Assembly: GCA_022844275.1 (NCBI GenBank)
Contig: JALHMB010000005.1
Coordinates: forward strand, 310,001-374,000
Direction of reading: 5' to 3'
Length of the DNA: 64,000 nt
Source: Hyphomicrobiaceae bacterium
GTDB lineage: Bacteria; Pseudomonadota; Alphaproteobacteria; Rhizobiales; Hyphomicrobiaceae
Position numbers and translations under genes: made by a program. The first letter of the stretch is position 1, and every line of letters begins with the position of its first letter. Positions 9,114-17,811 of this stretch are shown here, piece after piece. The notes below the pieces were generated by a model. That model saw nothing but the letters and a program-made list of their open reading frames with translations, ran no database searches and was not told the origin of the DNA.

Positions 9114-9455
9114 ATGAACGCGCGTCGGGCGGGGGCAGGGTTACTTGGCGCGGCGCTGACCCTCGGACTTGGGGCCGAGGCAGCGTGGGCGGCCGAGGAC
9201 GTCCGAAGGGGGCGCGCCCTTGCCGAACGGCTCTGTGCCCAATGCCACATGATGCCGGGACAGGGCGAGAAGCGGGCGGCCAACGAGATCCCGGGATTCG
9301 TCGCGGTTGCCCGACGTCGCAATCAAACGCCTGAAGGCATCGTCGCGTGGCTGCGCAGCGTCCCGCCCATGATGCCGAACCATCATCTGAGCCAGGACGA
9401 GCTGTATGCGCTCGCGGCCTTCATCATGACGCTCGGCGACACGCCGAAACGGTAG
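9114..9455 (+). CDS. small periplasmic c-type cytochrome, 113 aa
   Basis: Start at MNARRAG, preceded by AAAGGA; the longer open frame upstream is antisense to the DUF465 gene. Residues 1-25 are a signal peptide ending AWA-A. The heme-binding motif CAQCH follows about 15 residues into the mature protein, and PPMMPNHHLS supplies a methionine for the sixth iron ligand. This is a class I monoheme cytochrome c, exported through Sec and matured by the Ccm system. The partner oxidase or dehydrogenase is not in the neighbourhood. Confidence 0.85.
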   Translation: MNARRAGAGLLGAALTLGLGAEAAWAAEDVRRGRALAERLCAQCHMMPGQGEKRAANEIPGFVAVARRRNQTPEGIVAWLRSVPPMMPNHHLSQDELYALAAFIMTLGDTPKR

Positions 9456-9537
9456 ACCGCGCGCCTGCTGACAAGCGCTCGTACCTCTGCAATGCTCGCG
9501 ACCAACAAGAGCCAATGCCTCCGGGAGGAATCGATCC

Positions 9538-10314
9538 ATGCCGCGCTTCGCTGCCAATCTCTCGTTCATGTTCCTGGAAGTGCCGTTTCTCGATCGCTTC
9601 GAAGCGGCGGCCAAGGCCGGCTTCCGTGCCGTCGAGTTTCTCTTTCCCTACGAGAACAAGCCGGAGGAGATCGCTTCGCGGTTGAAGGCGAACGGCTTAA
9701 CGCAAGCTCTCTTCAACCTGCCGCCGGGTGACTGGACCAAGGGCGAGCGGGGGCTCGCTGCCATCCCGGGCCGTGAAGAGGAGTTCGAGCAGGCCGTCGC
9801 AACGGCGCTCCGCTATGCCGACGCGACAGGTTGCCGGCGCATCCACGCCATGCCCGGCCTGCGCCATCACGGTGCCGAGCGGCGGACATACGTCGCCAAC
9901 CTCAAGCGGGCAGCCCGCCTTGCCGCCAAGGACGACGTCGATGTGATCATCGAGCCGATCAACACGCGCGATATTCCCGGCTTCTTCCTCAACACCACGG
10001 GTGAGGCTCGCGCGGTGATCTACGAGGTCGGTGAAGCGAACCTCGGCCTACAGTTCGACCTCTATCACCGTCAGATCCAGGAGGGCGACACGGCGATGGC
10101 GATCCGCGAGTTCGGTCATCTCGCGCGCCACTACCAGATTGCGAGCCCGCCCGATCGCGGCGAGCCGGATGATGGGGAAATGAACTACGCTTTCCTCTTC
10201 AAGGAGATCGACGCGAGCGGCTTCTCGGGTTATGTCGGCTGCGAATACAAGCCGAGGAGAGGCACGGTCGAGGGGCTCGGGTGGGCCGAAAAGTGCGGGG
10301 TCAAACTCGGCTGA
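9538..10314 (+). CDS. hyi: hydroxypyruvate isomerase family protein, 258 aa
   Basis: TIM-barrel sugar-isomerase-like protein of the Hyi/OtnI family. N-terminal [20 protein letters not shown] and NLPPGDW near residue 60 are typical. The metal-binding glutamate lies in IIEPIN (about 140), the aspartate and histidine in QFDLYH (about 174-179), and a second glutamate in GCEYKP (about 240). Family members interconvert hydroxypyruvate and tartronate semialdehyde, or act on 2-oxotetronate. The usual partners (glyoxylate carboligase, tartronate semialdehyde reductase) are absent from the window, so the exact substrate is open. Confidence 0.85.
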   Translation: MPRFAANLSFMFLEVPFLDRFEAAAKAGFRAVEFLFPYENKPEEIASRLKANGLTQALFNLPPGDWTKGERGLAAIPGREEEFEQAVATALRYADATGCRRIHAMPGLRHHGAERRTYVANLKRAARLAAKDDVDVIIEPINTRDIPGFFLNTTGEARAVIYEVGEANLGLQFDLYHRQIQEGDTAMAIREFGHLARHYQIASPPDRGEPDDGEMNYAFLFKEIDASGFSGYVGCEYKPRRGTVEGLGWAEKCGVKLG

Positions 10315-10414
10315 ACCGATCTCCCCACGAGACTGCGCCCGTCCACCGGCTTCAAACTTTCGACACCTTGGCGTCGCACAGCGTCCAAGGAATCTTCCGG
10401 GGACGGGCAAAATA

Positions 10415-11782
10415 ATGTCTGGCACGACGATGAAGCGCACGCTGACGCGGCGGACTGCCCTTCAGATGAGCGCCGCGGCAACGCTTGCACCGGCACTGGG
10501 GCCAATCCTGCCGGCGATCGCGCAGCAACCGCCGCCGCGCGGGCCACTCCAGGTCGACGTCGACCAGGCCAACGTGCGTCCGCGGCCGATTGCCATTCCC
10601 CCCTTCCTCGGCGACGATCCGAAGTTCGCGGCCGATGTCGCAGCCGTCGTCACGGCGGATCTCGAAAGCTCGGGCCTGTTCCAGCCGCTCGATCCACAGG
10701 GCTTCATCGAGCGCATCGGCGACCTCAACGCTGTACCGCGCTTCACGGACTGGCGCAGTGCCGGTGCCGAGGCTCTGGTCGTCGGGCGTGTATCCCAACT
10801 CGGCGATGGTCGCGTCAGGGCGGAGTTCCGCCTCTGGGACGTGGTCATCGGCAAGCAGCTCACCGGGCAGCAGTTCACGACGGCGGTCGCGAACTGGCGC
10901 CGCGTCGGCCACATCATGGCGGATCAGGTGTGGGAGAAGCTCACGCTCGAGAAGGGCTACTTCGATTCGCGCATCGTGTTCATCGACGAGACCGGACCGA
11001 AGCAGAAGCGCGTGAAGCGCCTCGCCATCATGGACCAGGACGGCTTCAACACGCGCCTGTTGAGCCAGGGTGGCGAACTCGTACTCACCCCGCGCTTCAG
11101 CCCCGTCTCACAGGACATCACGTACATGTCCTACGGGGCCGGCTCGCAGCCCCGCGTCGTCATGCTCAACATCGAGTCCGGGCAGCGTAGCGTCGTCGGC
11201 GATTTTCCCGGCATGACATTCGCGCCGCGCTTCTCGCCCGACGGACAGCGCATTGTCATGAGCCTTCAGCAGGAAGGCGACAGCTCGATCCTCGAGATGG
11301 ACCTGCGCAGCCGCCAGATCCGCCGCCTCACGCAGGGACGCTCGATCGACACCGGCCCTTGTTATTCACCCGATGGCCGGCAACTCGTGTTCGAATCCGA
11401 TCGTGAAGGTCACCAGGCGCTCTACGTGATGGGATCGGACGGCAGTGCGCCCCGTCGCATCAGCCTCGGCGAGGGACGCTATTCGACGCCCGTGTGGTCG
11501 CCGCGCGCGGACTACATCGCGTTCACGAAGCAGCTCTCGGGGCGCTTCCTGATCGGCGTTATGCACCCCGACGGCTCGGGCGAGCGCGTGCTGACCGACG
11601 GCTACCACAACGAAGGACCTACCTGGGCACCGAATGGCCGCTTCCTGATGTTCTTCAGAGAGCAGCAGGGCGCCACCGGCGGGCCTCGCATCTATTCGAT
11701 CGATCTCACCGCGCGAAACGAGCGGGTGATTCGCACACCATCGTTCGCTTCGGACCCCGCGTGGTCGCCGTTGCTACGCTGA
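10415..11782 (+). CDS. tolB: Tol-Pal system beta-propeller protein, 455 aa
   Basis: Periplasmic TolB, which links Pal to TolA and helps outer-membrane constriction at division. After a 36-residue signal peptide it has the N-terminal TolB domain ([11 protein letters not shown] at the start), then a beta-propeller with repeated blades such as [21 protein letters not shown] and [11 protein letters not shown]. The signal contains T-R-R-T-A-L-Q, which resembles a twin-arginine signal. In most proteobacteria tolB lies inside tolQRAB-pal; here no other tol gene or pal is near, so it is an isolated or second copy. Confidence 0.9.
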   Translation: MSGTTMKRTLTRRTALQMSAAATLAPALGPILPAIAQQPPPRGPLQVDVDQANVRPRPIAIPPFLGDDPKFAADVAAVVTADLESSGLFQPLDPQGFIERIGDLNAVPRFTDWRSAGAEALVVGRVSQLGDGRVRAEFRLWDVVIGKQLTGQQFTTAVANWRRVGHIMADQVWEKLTLEKGYFDSRIVFIDETGPKQKRVKRLAIMDQDGFNTRLLSQGGELVLTPRFSPVSQDITYMSYGAGSQPRVVMLNIESGQRSVVGDFPGMTFAPRFSPDGQRIVMSLQQEGDSSILEMDLRSRQIRRLTQGRSIDTGPCYSPDGRQLVFESDREGHQALYVMGSDGSAPRRISLGEGRYSTPVWSPRADYIAFTKQLSGRFLIGVMHPDGSGERVLTDGYHNEGPTWAPNGRFLMFFREQQGATGGPRIYSIDLTARNERVIRTPSFASDPAWSPLLR

Positions 11783-12159
11783 ACAGGCGTCGTGAAACCG
11801 TATTCGGATCGATTGAGCGGTGCAAATCGGTCGAATGGGGCCACAAGCCCCTAAGCGAGGCGCTTTTCAGTGTCTTTTTCGCATCTCCGGCGGCGCAAAA
11901 CATCCACAGAAGCCTCTCTGTTCTTGATCTGAACTCCGGTCATAAGTACCCAGAATAGGGCGACTGCCACGTCCTAAGTTTGGGCCGCCAAGAGCCGCCA
12001 TTCGCGGCGACTCTGGTCCCAGTCTGGGCTTGGCCATTGGGACATGCGCGCACCCTAGCGTCGTATGCGCCAATGAGCGTGGCGCCGTTGCGCCGGTGAC
12101 GGAGCAGGGTCTGCGTTGAGAGTTGATCCCATCACGGGGCTTTCTAGGGGAGACTGACT
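11783..12159. other. intergenic region after tolB
   Basis: About 380 bases with no convincing gene. It contains CATCCACA near 11901, which matches the last seven bases of a DnaA box, and is somewhat less GC-rich than neighbouring genes. The last 25 bases hold the ribosome binding site AGGGGAGA of the small lipoprotein. No terminator hairpin with a T run was seen. Confidence 0.5.
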
Positions 12160-12291
12160 ATGAAGACTGTTATCGTTCTTGCCACGGTGGTTGCGGCTGT
12201 CGCTCTTGGCGCGTGCCGCAAGGAAGTGGCTCATGAATCGTACAAGCTCGGCGCGGGCGACGTTGCTCCCGTGACGCAGCAGGTGCGCTAA
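12160..12291 (+). CDS. very small lipoprotein, 43 aa
   Basis: ATG 7 bases after AGGGGAGA. The hydrophobic N-terminus ends in the lipobox LGA-C at residues 16-19, so signal peptidase II would leave a lipidated peptide of only 25 residues (Cys-Arg-Lys-Glu...). The arginine at +2 does not signal inner-membrane retention, so it may be sorted to the outer membrane. Resembles entericidin-sized lipoproteins but lacks a sequence match I can name. Confidence 0.65.
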   Translation: MKTVIVLATVVAAVALGACRKEVAHESYKLGAGDVAPVTQQVR

Positions 12292-12971
12292 CTGATCCTA
12301 TTCCGGGGATGTCCGTCTGACGGACCACTCCGGCTTTCGGACAGCAACGTAGCCGCATTGTTTGCCTGACGGCACGCAGTGCGGCTTCGTTGTATTTGGA
12401 GCTAGACGCAGCGACTCAAAGTCCCACGAGCGGACCCAAGCTTGCTGCAGTTCATTCAATGGAAGAAAGCGGGCTCGGCGTCTGTAGCTCAGGCCGTCGC
12501 GCCGCCACGAACATAAGGCAGGCGGCCGCGCAGCTTCGCTCCAAAAGCGAGAACCGGCGCCAACAGCTCCAGGCTGCGGAAATCGGGGCGCTGTATGCGC
12601 GCAACCACGGCCGGGAGATTTGTGGAGGCGGGTACATCGGCACGACGCGTCGCGAGCTCGCGCTCAACACCGGGTTCGTCATCTGGAGCCGCCATAGCGA
12701 ACCCAGCAGCCAGAGCAGCGCGATGAAGTCGCTCGATACTCATGTCGCTGACCTCGCTTGACCGGCTACGGATCGATACATGCGATCCACAGCTGACTCT
12801 CGATGCCCCGCAGCGGCGTTTACCTCTGCTCGAACATTGTGGATAATGTGCGACACTTTGGCTTCACGTCAAGCAAAAATTGGTAAACAAGCGTGATCTT
12901 ATAGTGCGGTGCAGCGTCAACCCTCTGACTTCGCGCGGCATCGTCTATCCCAGCACGATACGTGCCAATTA
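12292..12971. other. gene-poor region with one perfect DnaA box
   Basis: About 680 bases without a gene I trust. An opposite-strand frame of 84 codons (12489-12743) has a GCGAGGT ribosome binding site but poor codon use, and a plus-strand frame (12390-12761) overlaps it; neither encodes a recognisable protein. At 12838-12846 TGTGGATAA is a perfect DnaA box on the minus strand, and ATCCACA recurs near 12785. The stretch 12840-12910 is AT-richer than its surroundings. Confidence 0.4.
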
Positions 12972-13841
12972 TTAATGTTCAGATGCCGGCAGAGCGGCGA
13001 ATGGCACCACGGCAACATGGGCCGCGGCCAGCACCTTCAACCAGCCCTCACCGGCCAGAAATGCCCGCTCGACGTCGCGCTCCGCGGTCATGGTATCGAG
13101 CGCCGCCAGCTCCGCATCGGCATAGCCGGGATGGCACATGACGAGTGGCCTCGCTCCGAGGTCACGGACAAAGCACGCGAAGAGGTCATCCAGCCGCTTT
13201 GGCTGAGCACCAAGGTCGTAGATGCCGCCGAAGCCATCGTTCGTCGCAAAGCCGTGCGCTTTGGCTGACTCCGCGAAGCCAGTGCCGAGCGAAGAAATCA
13301 TCAGCGCCTTCTGCCGCGCGATGCCACGCTTCCAGATGCGAGCGAGCGGCTCGTGGCACGAGCGCAGGTAAGGCCTAGGGCCGCCCTGGCGCCCTAGCAC
13401 CTTCAGGAGGGCGCTTCGTACACCGGGCAGTTGGTGCACATGATGATGCCCGTCGACATGAGCCGGCGGACGCCTCCAGACCGCGATGAAGGCCGCGAGC
13501 TGCCGCTCGATCTCCTGCTCGATCTCCGACGTCGGCAGCCGGCCGAGCAGACTCGCCTTCACTACAGTCCCAATCGGCGGAAGGCGGCCCGCTGGCGCGA
13601 ACTCGGGCATTGGGCCGAGCGGGGTCTGGTCGGTCAGCGTGAGATGAAGACCGATATCGGCCTCGCCCGTCAGGGTAGCCAGCGCCGGCCCTTCCTCAGC
13701 CCAATACGGGCATACGGTCATCACGCTCGTCGCCGAGATCCTACCGGCCGCGATCAGCTCGCGGATGGCGCGGCTGACACCCGGCGTCAGCGCATAGTCG
13801 TCCGCGCAGACGACGACTTTCCTTCGGCCTTCCGTAGGCAT
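12972..13841 (-). CDS. YdjC/ChbG-family carbohydrate deacetylase (HpnK-like), 289 aa
   Basis: Polysaccharide-deacetylase-like enzyme with metal-binding residues visible: CADDYALTPGVS (Asp-Asp near residue 13), GLHLTLTD (His near 65) and DGHHHVHQLPG (His pair near 130). Family members remove acetyl groups from N-acetylated sugars; HpnK is a branch found in hopanoid clusters. No other hopanoid gene is in the window. Length is typical. The gene stands alone, divergent from the glyoxalase II-like gene, with about 145 bases between them. Confidence 0.8.
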   Translation of the reverse strand: MPTEGRRKVVVCADDYALTPGVSRAIRELIAAGRISATSVMTVCPYWAEEGPALATLTGEADIGLHLTLTDQTPLGPMPEFAPAGRLPPIGTVVKASLLGRLPTSEIEQEIERQLAAFIAVWRRPPAHVDGHHHVHQLPGVRSALLKVLGRQGGPRPYLRSCHEPLARIWKRGIARQKALMISSLGTGFAESAKAHGFATNDGFGGIYDLGAQPKRLDDLFACFVRDLGARPLVMCHPGYADAELAALDTMTAERDVERAFLAGEGWLKVLAAAHVAVVPFAALPASEH

Positions 13842-13987
13842 TCGACGGCACCTCTGCGCCCGATGCTCGGCTTCGCCGCCGGCGCGCCATTGGCAATGGG
13901 AGCAGACTGCGATACTCCAAATCCATGTGCGCAGCCAGCGTCGCTGCGCTTGCTACCAGCCCACACGAACGACAGCGGGAGGACGAC

Positions 13988-14758
13988 ATGAGCCGCCTCG
14001 ACGTACATCAGTTCATCGCACGCAGCGACAACTTCGCCGTGCTGCTGCACGATCCCGAAACCGGCTCGACTGCGAGCATCGATGCGCCGGATGCGGCCGC
14101 GATCCGGCGCGAGCTGGCCAACAAGGGCTGGCGTCTCACACATATCCTCGTCACGCACCATCACGCCGATCACACCGAAGGCATCCTTCCCTTGAAATCC
14201 GAGACCGGCTGCAAGGTCATCGGCCCTACAGCGGAGGCGGCCAAGATCCAGGGCCTCGACCAACTGGTCGCCGAGGGTGATACGTTCAAGTTCGCCGGTC
14301 ACCAGATCGATGTCATCGACACGCCAGGGCACACGGCCGGCCACATCAGCCTCGTGCTGCCCGATCAGAAGATGGCCTTCGTCGGCGATACGCTGTTCGT
14401 CATGGGTTGTGGCCGCATCATCGAGGGCGATCCCGAGATGATGTGGAAGTCGCTGCAGAAAATCACGCGGCTGCCGAAGGACACCGAGCTCTACTGCGGT
14501 CACGAGTACACCGTCGCCAATGCGAAGTTCGCGCTCTCGATCGAGCCCGGCAACGAGAAGCTCGTGGAGCGGTCGGCACAGGTGACGGCGATGCGCGCGC
14601 GCAATGCACTGACGCAACCAACGCGCGTCGATGTCGAGCTCGAGACGAACCCGTTCCTGCGCCCGCACGTGCCGGCCATCCGCGAACGGCTCGGCATGAA
14701 GGACAAAGAGGACTGGGAAGTCTTCGCGGAAATCCGCGAGCGCAAGAACCGCAGCTGA
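13988..14758 (+). CDS. gloB: hydroxyacylglutathione hydrolase (glyoxalase II), 256 aa
   Basis: Metallo-beta-lactamase fold enzyme that hydrolyses S-lactoylglutathione to lactate and glutathione in the cytoplasm. The binuclear metal motif THHHADHTEG is at about 55-64, with further ligands in DTPGHTAGH, FVGDTLF and YCGHEYT. The C-terminal substrate domain, including NPFLR, is intact. The start was chosen at MSRLDV, after GGGAGGACGAC. Two VOC proteins and a GST lie 3-4 kb downstream, consistent with glutathione-linked detoxification nearby. Confidence 0.9.
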   Translation: MSRLDVHQFIARSDNFAVLLHDPETGSTASIDAPDAAAIRRELANKGWRLTHILVTHHHADHTEGILPLKSETGCKVIGPTAEAAKIQGLDQLVAEGDTFKFAGHQIDVIDTPGHTAGHISLVLPDQKMAFVGDTLFVMGCGRIIEGDPEMMWKSLQKITRLPKDTELYCGHEYTVANAKFALSIEPGNEKLVERSAQVTAMRARNALTQPTRVDVELETNPFLRPHVPAIRERLGMKDKEDWEVFAEIRERKNRS

Positions 14759-14788
14759 GTTGTAGCATCCCCGCATAGGCAACGAACC

Positions 14789-15532
14789 ATGCAGAGCATC
14801 CTCCACGAGAACCCTTCGCCGGGTACGAACACGCACGGCCAGCCCATCGGATTTCCCGTTCCGGGCTGGACCCCGCGGTCGCAACCGCCGCGCACACCCA
14901 TGAAAGGCACGCGCTGCGACGTCGCCATCCTCGACCCTGCGGCTCACATCGACGACTTGTGGGAGGCATTCTCAGCCGATCCGAGCGGTCGTAGCTGGAC
15001 GTATCTTTTCGTCGATCTGCCGGCGAGCAAGGAAGCCTTGCGCGCCTATTTAGACGCGCAATCGAAACTGACGGATCCGCTGTGCCATACGATCATCGAG
15101 CGCGCGAGCGGCCGCGCCGTCGGCATTGCGAGCTTCATGCGCATCGATCCGAACATGGGCGTGATCGAGGTCGGCAACATCAACTACTCCGAGAAGCTGA
15201 AGCGGACGGCGATCGCCACCGAGGCTATGTATCTGATGATGAAGCGCGTATTCGATGAGCTTGGCTATCGCCGCTACGAGTGGAAGTGCGACAGCCTTAA
15301 TCATCCCTCGCGCAAGGCCGCCGAACGCTATGGCTACATCTACGAGGGGACGTTTCGCCAGGCCGTCGTCTACAAGGGCCGCAACCGCGACACCGCGTGG
15401 TTCTCAATCATCGACAAGGAATGGCCGGCCCTTAAGCGCGCGTACGAGGCGTGGCTCGATCCAACCAACTTCGATACCTCCGGCAATCAGCGCCGCGGCC
15501 TCTCAGAGTTGATCGCGGAGGCAAAACGCTAA
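14789..15532 (+). CDS. GNAT-family acetyltransferase (RimJ/RimL type), 247 aa
   Basis: GCN5-related N-acetyltransferase. The N-terminal 45 residues contain GQPIGFPVPGW, found in a subgroup that acetylates small molecules or protein N-termini. The core has IEVGNINYSEKLKRTAIATEAMYL (acetyl-CoA-binding strand and helix), and WKCDSLNHPSRKAAERYGYIYEG, where N-x-x-S-x-x-A-x-x-x-G-F/Y is the RimJ/RimL hallmark. The substrate is unknown. It lies about 30 bases downstream of gloB and 27 bases before mnmE, possibly one transcript. Confidence 0.85.
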   Translation: MQSILHENPSPGTNTHGQPIGFPVPGWTPRSQPPRTPMKGTRCDVAILDPAAHIDDLWEAFSADPSGRSWTYLFVDLPASKEALRAYLDAQSKLTDPLCHTIIERASGRAVGIASFMRIDPNMGVIEVGNINYSEKLKRTAIATEAMYLMMKRVFDELGYRRYEWKCDSLNHPSRKAAERYGYIYEGTFRQAVVYKGRNRDTAWFSIIDKEWPALKRAYEAWLDPTNFDTSGNQRRGLSELIAEAKR

Positions 15533-15559
15533 TCTACGCGGCGTAGCTGAGCAGGACCG

Positions 15560-16915
15560 GTGCAGGACATGATGACAGCGCCGACATCTGCCGATGCGAC
15601 GCACGACACCGTCTTCGCGCTCTCGAGCGGCGCAGGGCGGACGGCACTCGCTGTCGTTCGCGTGTCGGGACCGGCGGCGGGTCTCGTGCTCGATCGGATT
15701 GCCGCGCCGCGCCCGAAGCCGCGCTTCGGGGCCTTCCGCAAGCTTCGCCATCCTGACACGGCCGAGGAATTCGACCACGCCCTCGTGCTCTGGTTTCCAG
15801 GACCGAACAGCGAAACGGGCGAGGATCTCTGCGAGCTGCACATCCATGGCGGCCGCGCCGTGCTGTCGGCAACGTTCGAGGCCCTCGCCGCCGTCCCGGG
15901 CTGCCGACCTGCTACTGCAGGCGAGTTCGCGCGCCGCGCGTTCGAGAATGGCAAACTCGATCTCACGACTGCCGAAGGCATCATCGATCTCATCGATGCC
16001 GATACCGACGCCCAACGTCGGCAGGCCCTGCGGCAGGCCTCCGGCGACCTTTCGAAGCTCTACGAAAGCTGGCGGCAGGCGCTGATCGGCACGCGCGCCC
16101 TCATGGAGTCGGCGATCGACTTCTCGGACGAAGCGGACGTCTCGGAGAGCGCAGAGAAGCAGGCTCTCGCCGAAGCGATGCGCCTCGCCAACGAAATCAA
16201 GAGCCACCTGGAAGACGGCCGCCGCGGCGAGATCGTGCGCGAGGGTTTTCGCATCGTGCTTGCAGGCCCGCCGAATGTCGGCAAATCGAGTCTCATGAAT
16301 GCGCTCGCTCGACGCGATGTAGCGATTGTCTCAGACGAGCCCGGAACGACACGCGACGTGTTGGAAGTGCGTCTCGACCTCGGCGGCTACATGGCGATCG
16401 TCGCGGATACGGCGGGGCTGCGCGACGCCGCAGGCACAATCGAGCAGGAAGGCATCCGCCGAGCGCGGCAACGCGCCGCTGAAGCCGATCTCGTTCTCTG
16501 GATCATCGACGCGACGGCGCCCGCGAGAGATGTTCCCACAGAGTTGGGCACGCGAGGTCTGCGCGTCCTCAACAAGATCGACGCGCCCGGCGCTGATGTC
16601 CGCGTCCCCGCAGATCACGCGGTTTCCGCCCTGACCGGCGTCGGTCTCCCGGAGTTGGTCGCCATGCTCGCCGGGATCGTCCGCGAGGCCACGAGCGGCG
16701 GCGATGCGCCAGCGATCACCCAGGTCCGCCACCGCCAGCAGATCGAGGCATGTCTGGAGGCACTCGAGGCGATCCAATCACCAAACACGCTCGCCCCTGA
16801 GATCGCCGCCGAGCAGCTTCGTCTCGCCGCCGACGCGCTCGGTCGCATTGTCGGCCGGATCGACCCCGAGGATGTGCTCGATCAGGTCTTCGCCCGCTTC
16901 TGCATCGGAAAGTGA
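15560..16915 (+). CDS. mnmE: tRNA uridine-5-carboxymethylaminomethyl modification GTPase, 451 aa
   Basis: With MnmG it installs the cmnm5 group on U34 of certain tRNAs. The N-terminal formyl-THF-binding domain (TVFALSSGAGRTALAVVRVSG), the helical domain and an inserted G domain are all present: G1 GPPNVGKSS near residue 236, G2 with TTRD, G3 DTAGL and G4 NKID. The C-terminus FCIGK is the invariant catalytic-cysteine end. In most relatives mnmG follows directly; here three other genes and a parS site intervene. Confidence 0.95.
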   Translation: MQDMMTAPTSADATHDTVFALSSGAGRTALAVVRVSGPAAGLVLDRIAAPRPKPRFGAFRKLRHPDTAEEFDHALVLWFPGPNSETGEDLCELHIHGGRAVLSATFEALAAVPGCRPATAGEFARRAFENGKLDLTTAEGIIDLIDADTDAQRRQALRQASGDLSKLYESWRQALIGTRALMESAIDFSDEADVSESAEKQALAEAMRLANEIKSHLEDGRRGEIVREGFRIVLAGPPNVGKSSLMNALARRDVAIVSDEPGTTRDVLEVRLDLGGYMAIVADTAGLRDAAGTIEQEGIRRARQRAAEADLVLWIIDATAPARDVPTELGTRGLRVLNKIDAPGADVRVPADHAVSALTGVGLPELVAMLAGIVREATSGGDAPAITQVRHRQQIEACLEALEAIQSPNTLAPEIAAEQLRLAADALGRIVGRIDPEDVLDQVFARFCIGK

Positions 16916-16939
16916 GATTTCGGGACAGATCGTAAGGAT

Positions 16940-16955
16940 TGTTTCACGTGAAACG
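16940..16955. promoter_or_regulatory. parS centromere site 1
   Basis: TGTTTCACGTGAAACG matches the universal chromosomal parS consensus at 15 of 16 positions and lies between mnmE and the first VOC gene, 4 kb before parA. ParB binds this palindrome and spreads to form the segregation complex. Confidence 0.9.
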
Positions 16956-16983
16956 GTCCGCTAGGCCACGACGAGAGAATGCC

Positions 16984-17349
16984 ATGGAGGCTCGCGCGAC
17001 TGCCCTCATCCCTTTCGTCCCCTCGGGGCCGGACTTTGAGAAGGCGCTCGCATTCTTCGCCGATCTCGGCTTTGAGACGGCTTGGCGGAACGGAGATATC
17101 GCGGGGCTCCGCTTCGGCGGCGCGTATTTCATGCTCCAGAACATCCACGTCCAAGTCTGGCAGGAAAACCAGATGCACGTTGTCGAGGTGGACGATCTGG
17201 ACCTCTACTGGTCGGAGATCGACGCCCTCGACCTGCCGGCCAAGTATCCCGGTGTGCGCACCAAGGCGCCGACGGAGTTCCCTTGGGGCCGCGATGTTCA
17301 CATTATCGATCCCGCCGGCGTCTGCTGGCATTTCCGCAAGGCAGGCTGA
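16984..17349 (+). CDS. VOC (glyoxalase/bleomycin-resistance fold) protein, 121 aa
   Basis: Small protein of the vicinal-oxygen-chelate fold: one beta-alpha-beta-beta-beta module with FEKALAFFADLGFETAWRN, QVWQENQMHVVEVDD and the C-terminal HIIDPAGVCWHF. The start was chosen at MEARAT because the longer open frame runs back through parS. Family members include antibiotic-binding proteins and metal-dependent lyases; the metal-ligand pattern here is incomplete, which is more like the binding-protein type. Forms a tandem pair with the next gene, 4 bases away. Confidence 0.75.
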   Translation: MEARATALIPFVPSGPDFEKALAFFADLGFETAWRNGDIAGLRFGGAYFMLQNIHVQVWQENQMHVVEVDDLDLYWSEIDALDLPAKYPGVRTKAPTEFPWGRDVHIIDPAGVCWHFRKAG

Positions 17350-17353
17350 ACCC

Positions 17354-17776
17354 ATGCGCCCGCTCCTCGTTCCCGAGCTCCTCTGTAGCGATTTCGACAA
17401 GAGCCTCGCCTTCTACGTTGATCTGCTCGGCTTCCGCATTCTCTACGACCGGCGGGAGGATCGGTTCGCCTATCTGGACCGCAACGGCGCAGAGCTCATG
17501 CTGGAGGAATACGCGCCCGGCGCGCGGATGCTGGCGCGAGCGCCTTTCCAGCCGCCCTATGGGCGCGGCATCAATTTCCAGATCCGCGTCGAGGATGCCG
17601 ATGCCCTACATGCCGCCGTCGTCGCGGCCGGGTTGCCGATCTTCCTGCCTCTGGAGGAGCGCTGGTATCGCCGTGCGGAGCATGAGATCGGCACCCGCCA
17701 GTTCATCGTCGAGGATCCGGACGGATACCTGCTCCGCCTGCAGCACGGCATCGGGACGCGGCCGGTGCGCATATAG
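17354..17776 (+). CDS. VOC (bleomycin-resistance-like) protein, 140 aa
   Basis: Second VOC protein, starting 4 bases after the first. Recognised from PELLCSDFDKSLAFYVDLLGFRILYDR, the ELMLEE strand and RQFIVEDPDGYLLRLQ, a layout close to bleomycin-resistance (Ble/Shble-type) binding proteins, which protect by sequestering a drug as a dimer. Whether it binds any drug cannot be told. Probably co-transcribed with its neighbours; a GST gene follows within about 35 bases. Confidence 0.8.
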   Translation: MRPLLVPELLCSDFDKSLAFYVDLLGFRILYDRREDRFAYLDRNGAELMLEEYAPGARMLARAPFQPPYGRGINFQIRVEDADALHAAVVAAGLPIFLPLEERWYRRAEHEIGTRQFIVEDPDGYLLRLQHGIGTRPVRI

Positions 17777-17811
17777 TCGCGCGAGAACTTCCTCAACCCG
17801 CGGGTCTACCT

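Noticed and set aside
11788-11800. CGTGAAACC after tolB, a possible third parS
   Set aside because: Only one half of the palindrome is present.
12390-12761. Plus-strand frame of 123 codons, and overlapping minus-strand frame of 84 codons, between the small lipoprotein and the deacetylase
   Set aside because: Neither shows a signal, domain or consistent codon preference; only the minus-strand one has a fair ribosome binding site. Left as intergenic.
13787-14947. Long open frame (386 codons) antisense to the glyoxalase II gene
   Set aside because: It covers gloB, which has all metal-binding motifs; the antisense frame has no recognisable domain and is an artefact of high GC content.
16939-16983. 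Longer start for the first VOC protein that reads through parS site 1
   Set aside because: It would use a TTG codon inside the parS palindrome; the ATG at 16984 starts right at the VOC fold.
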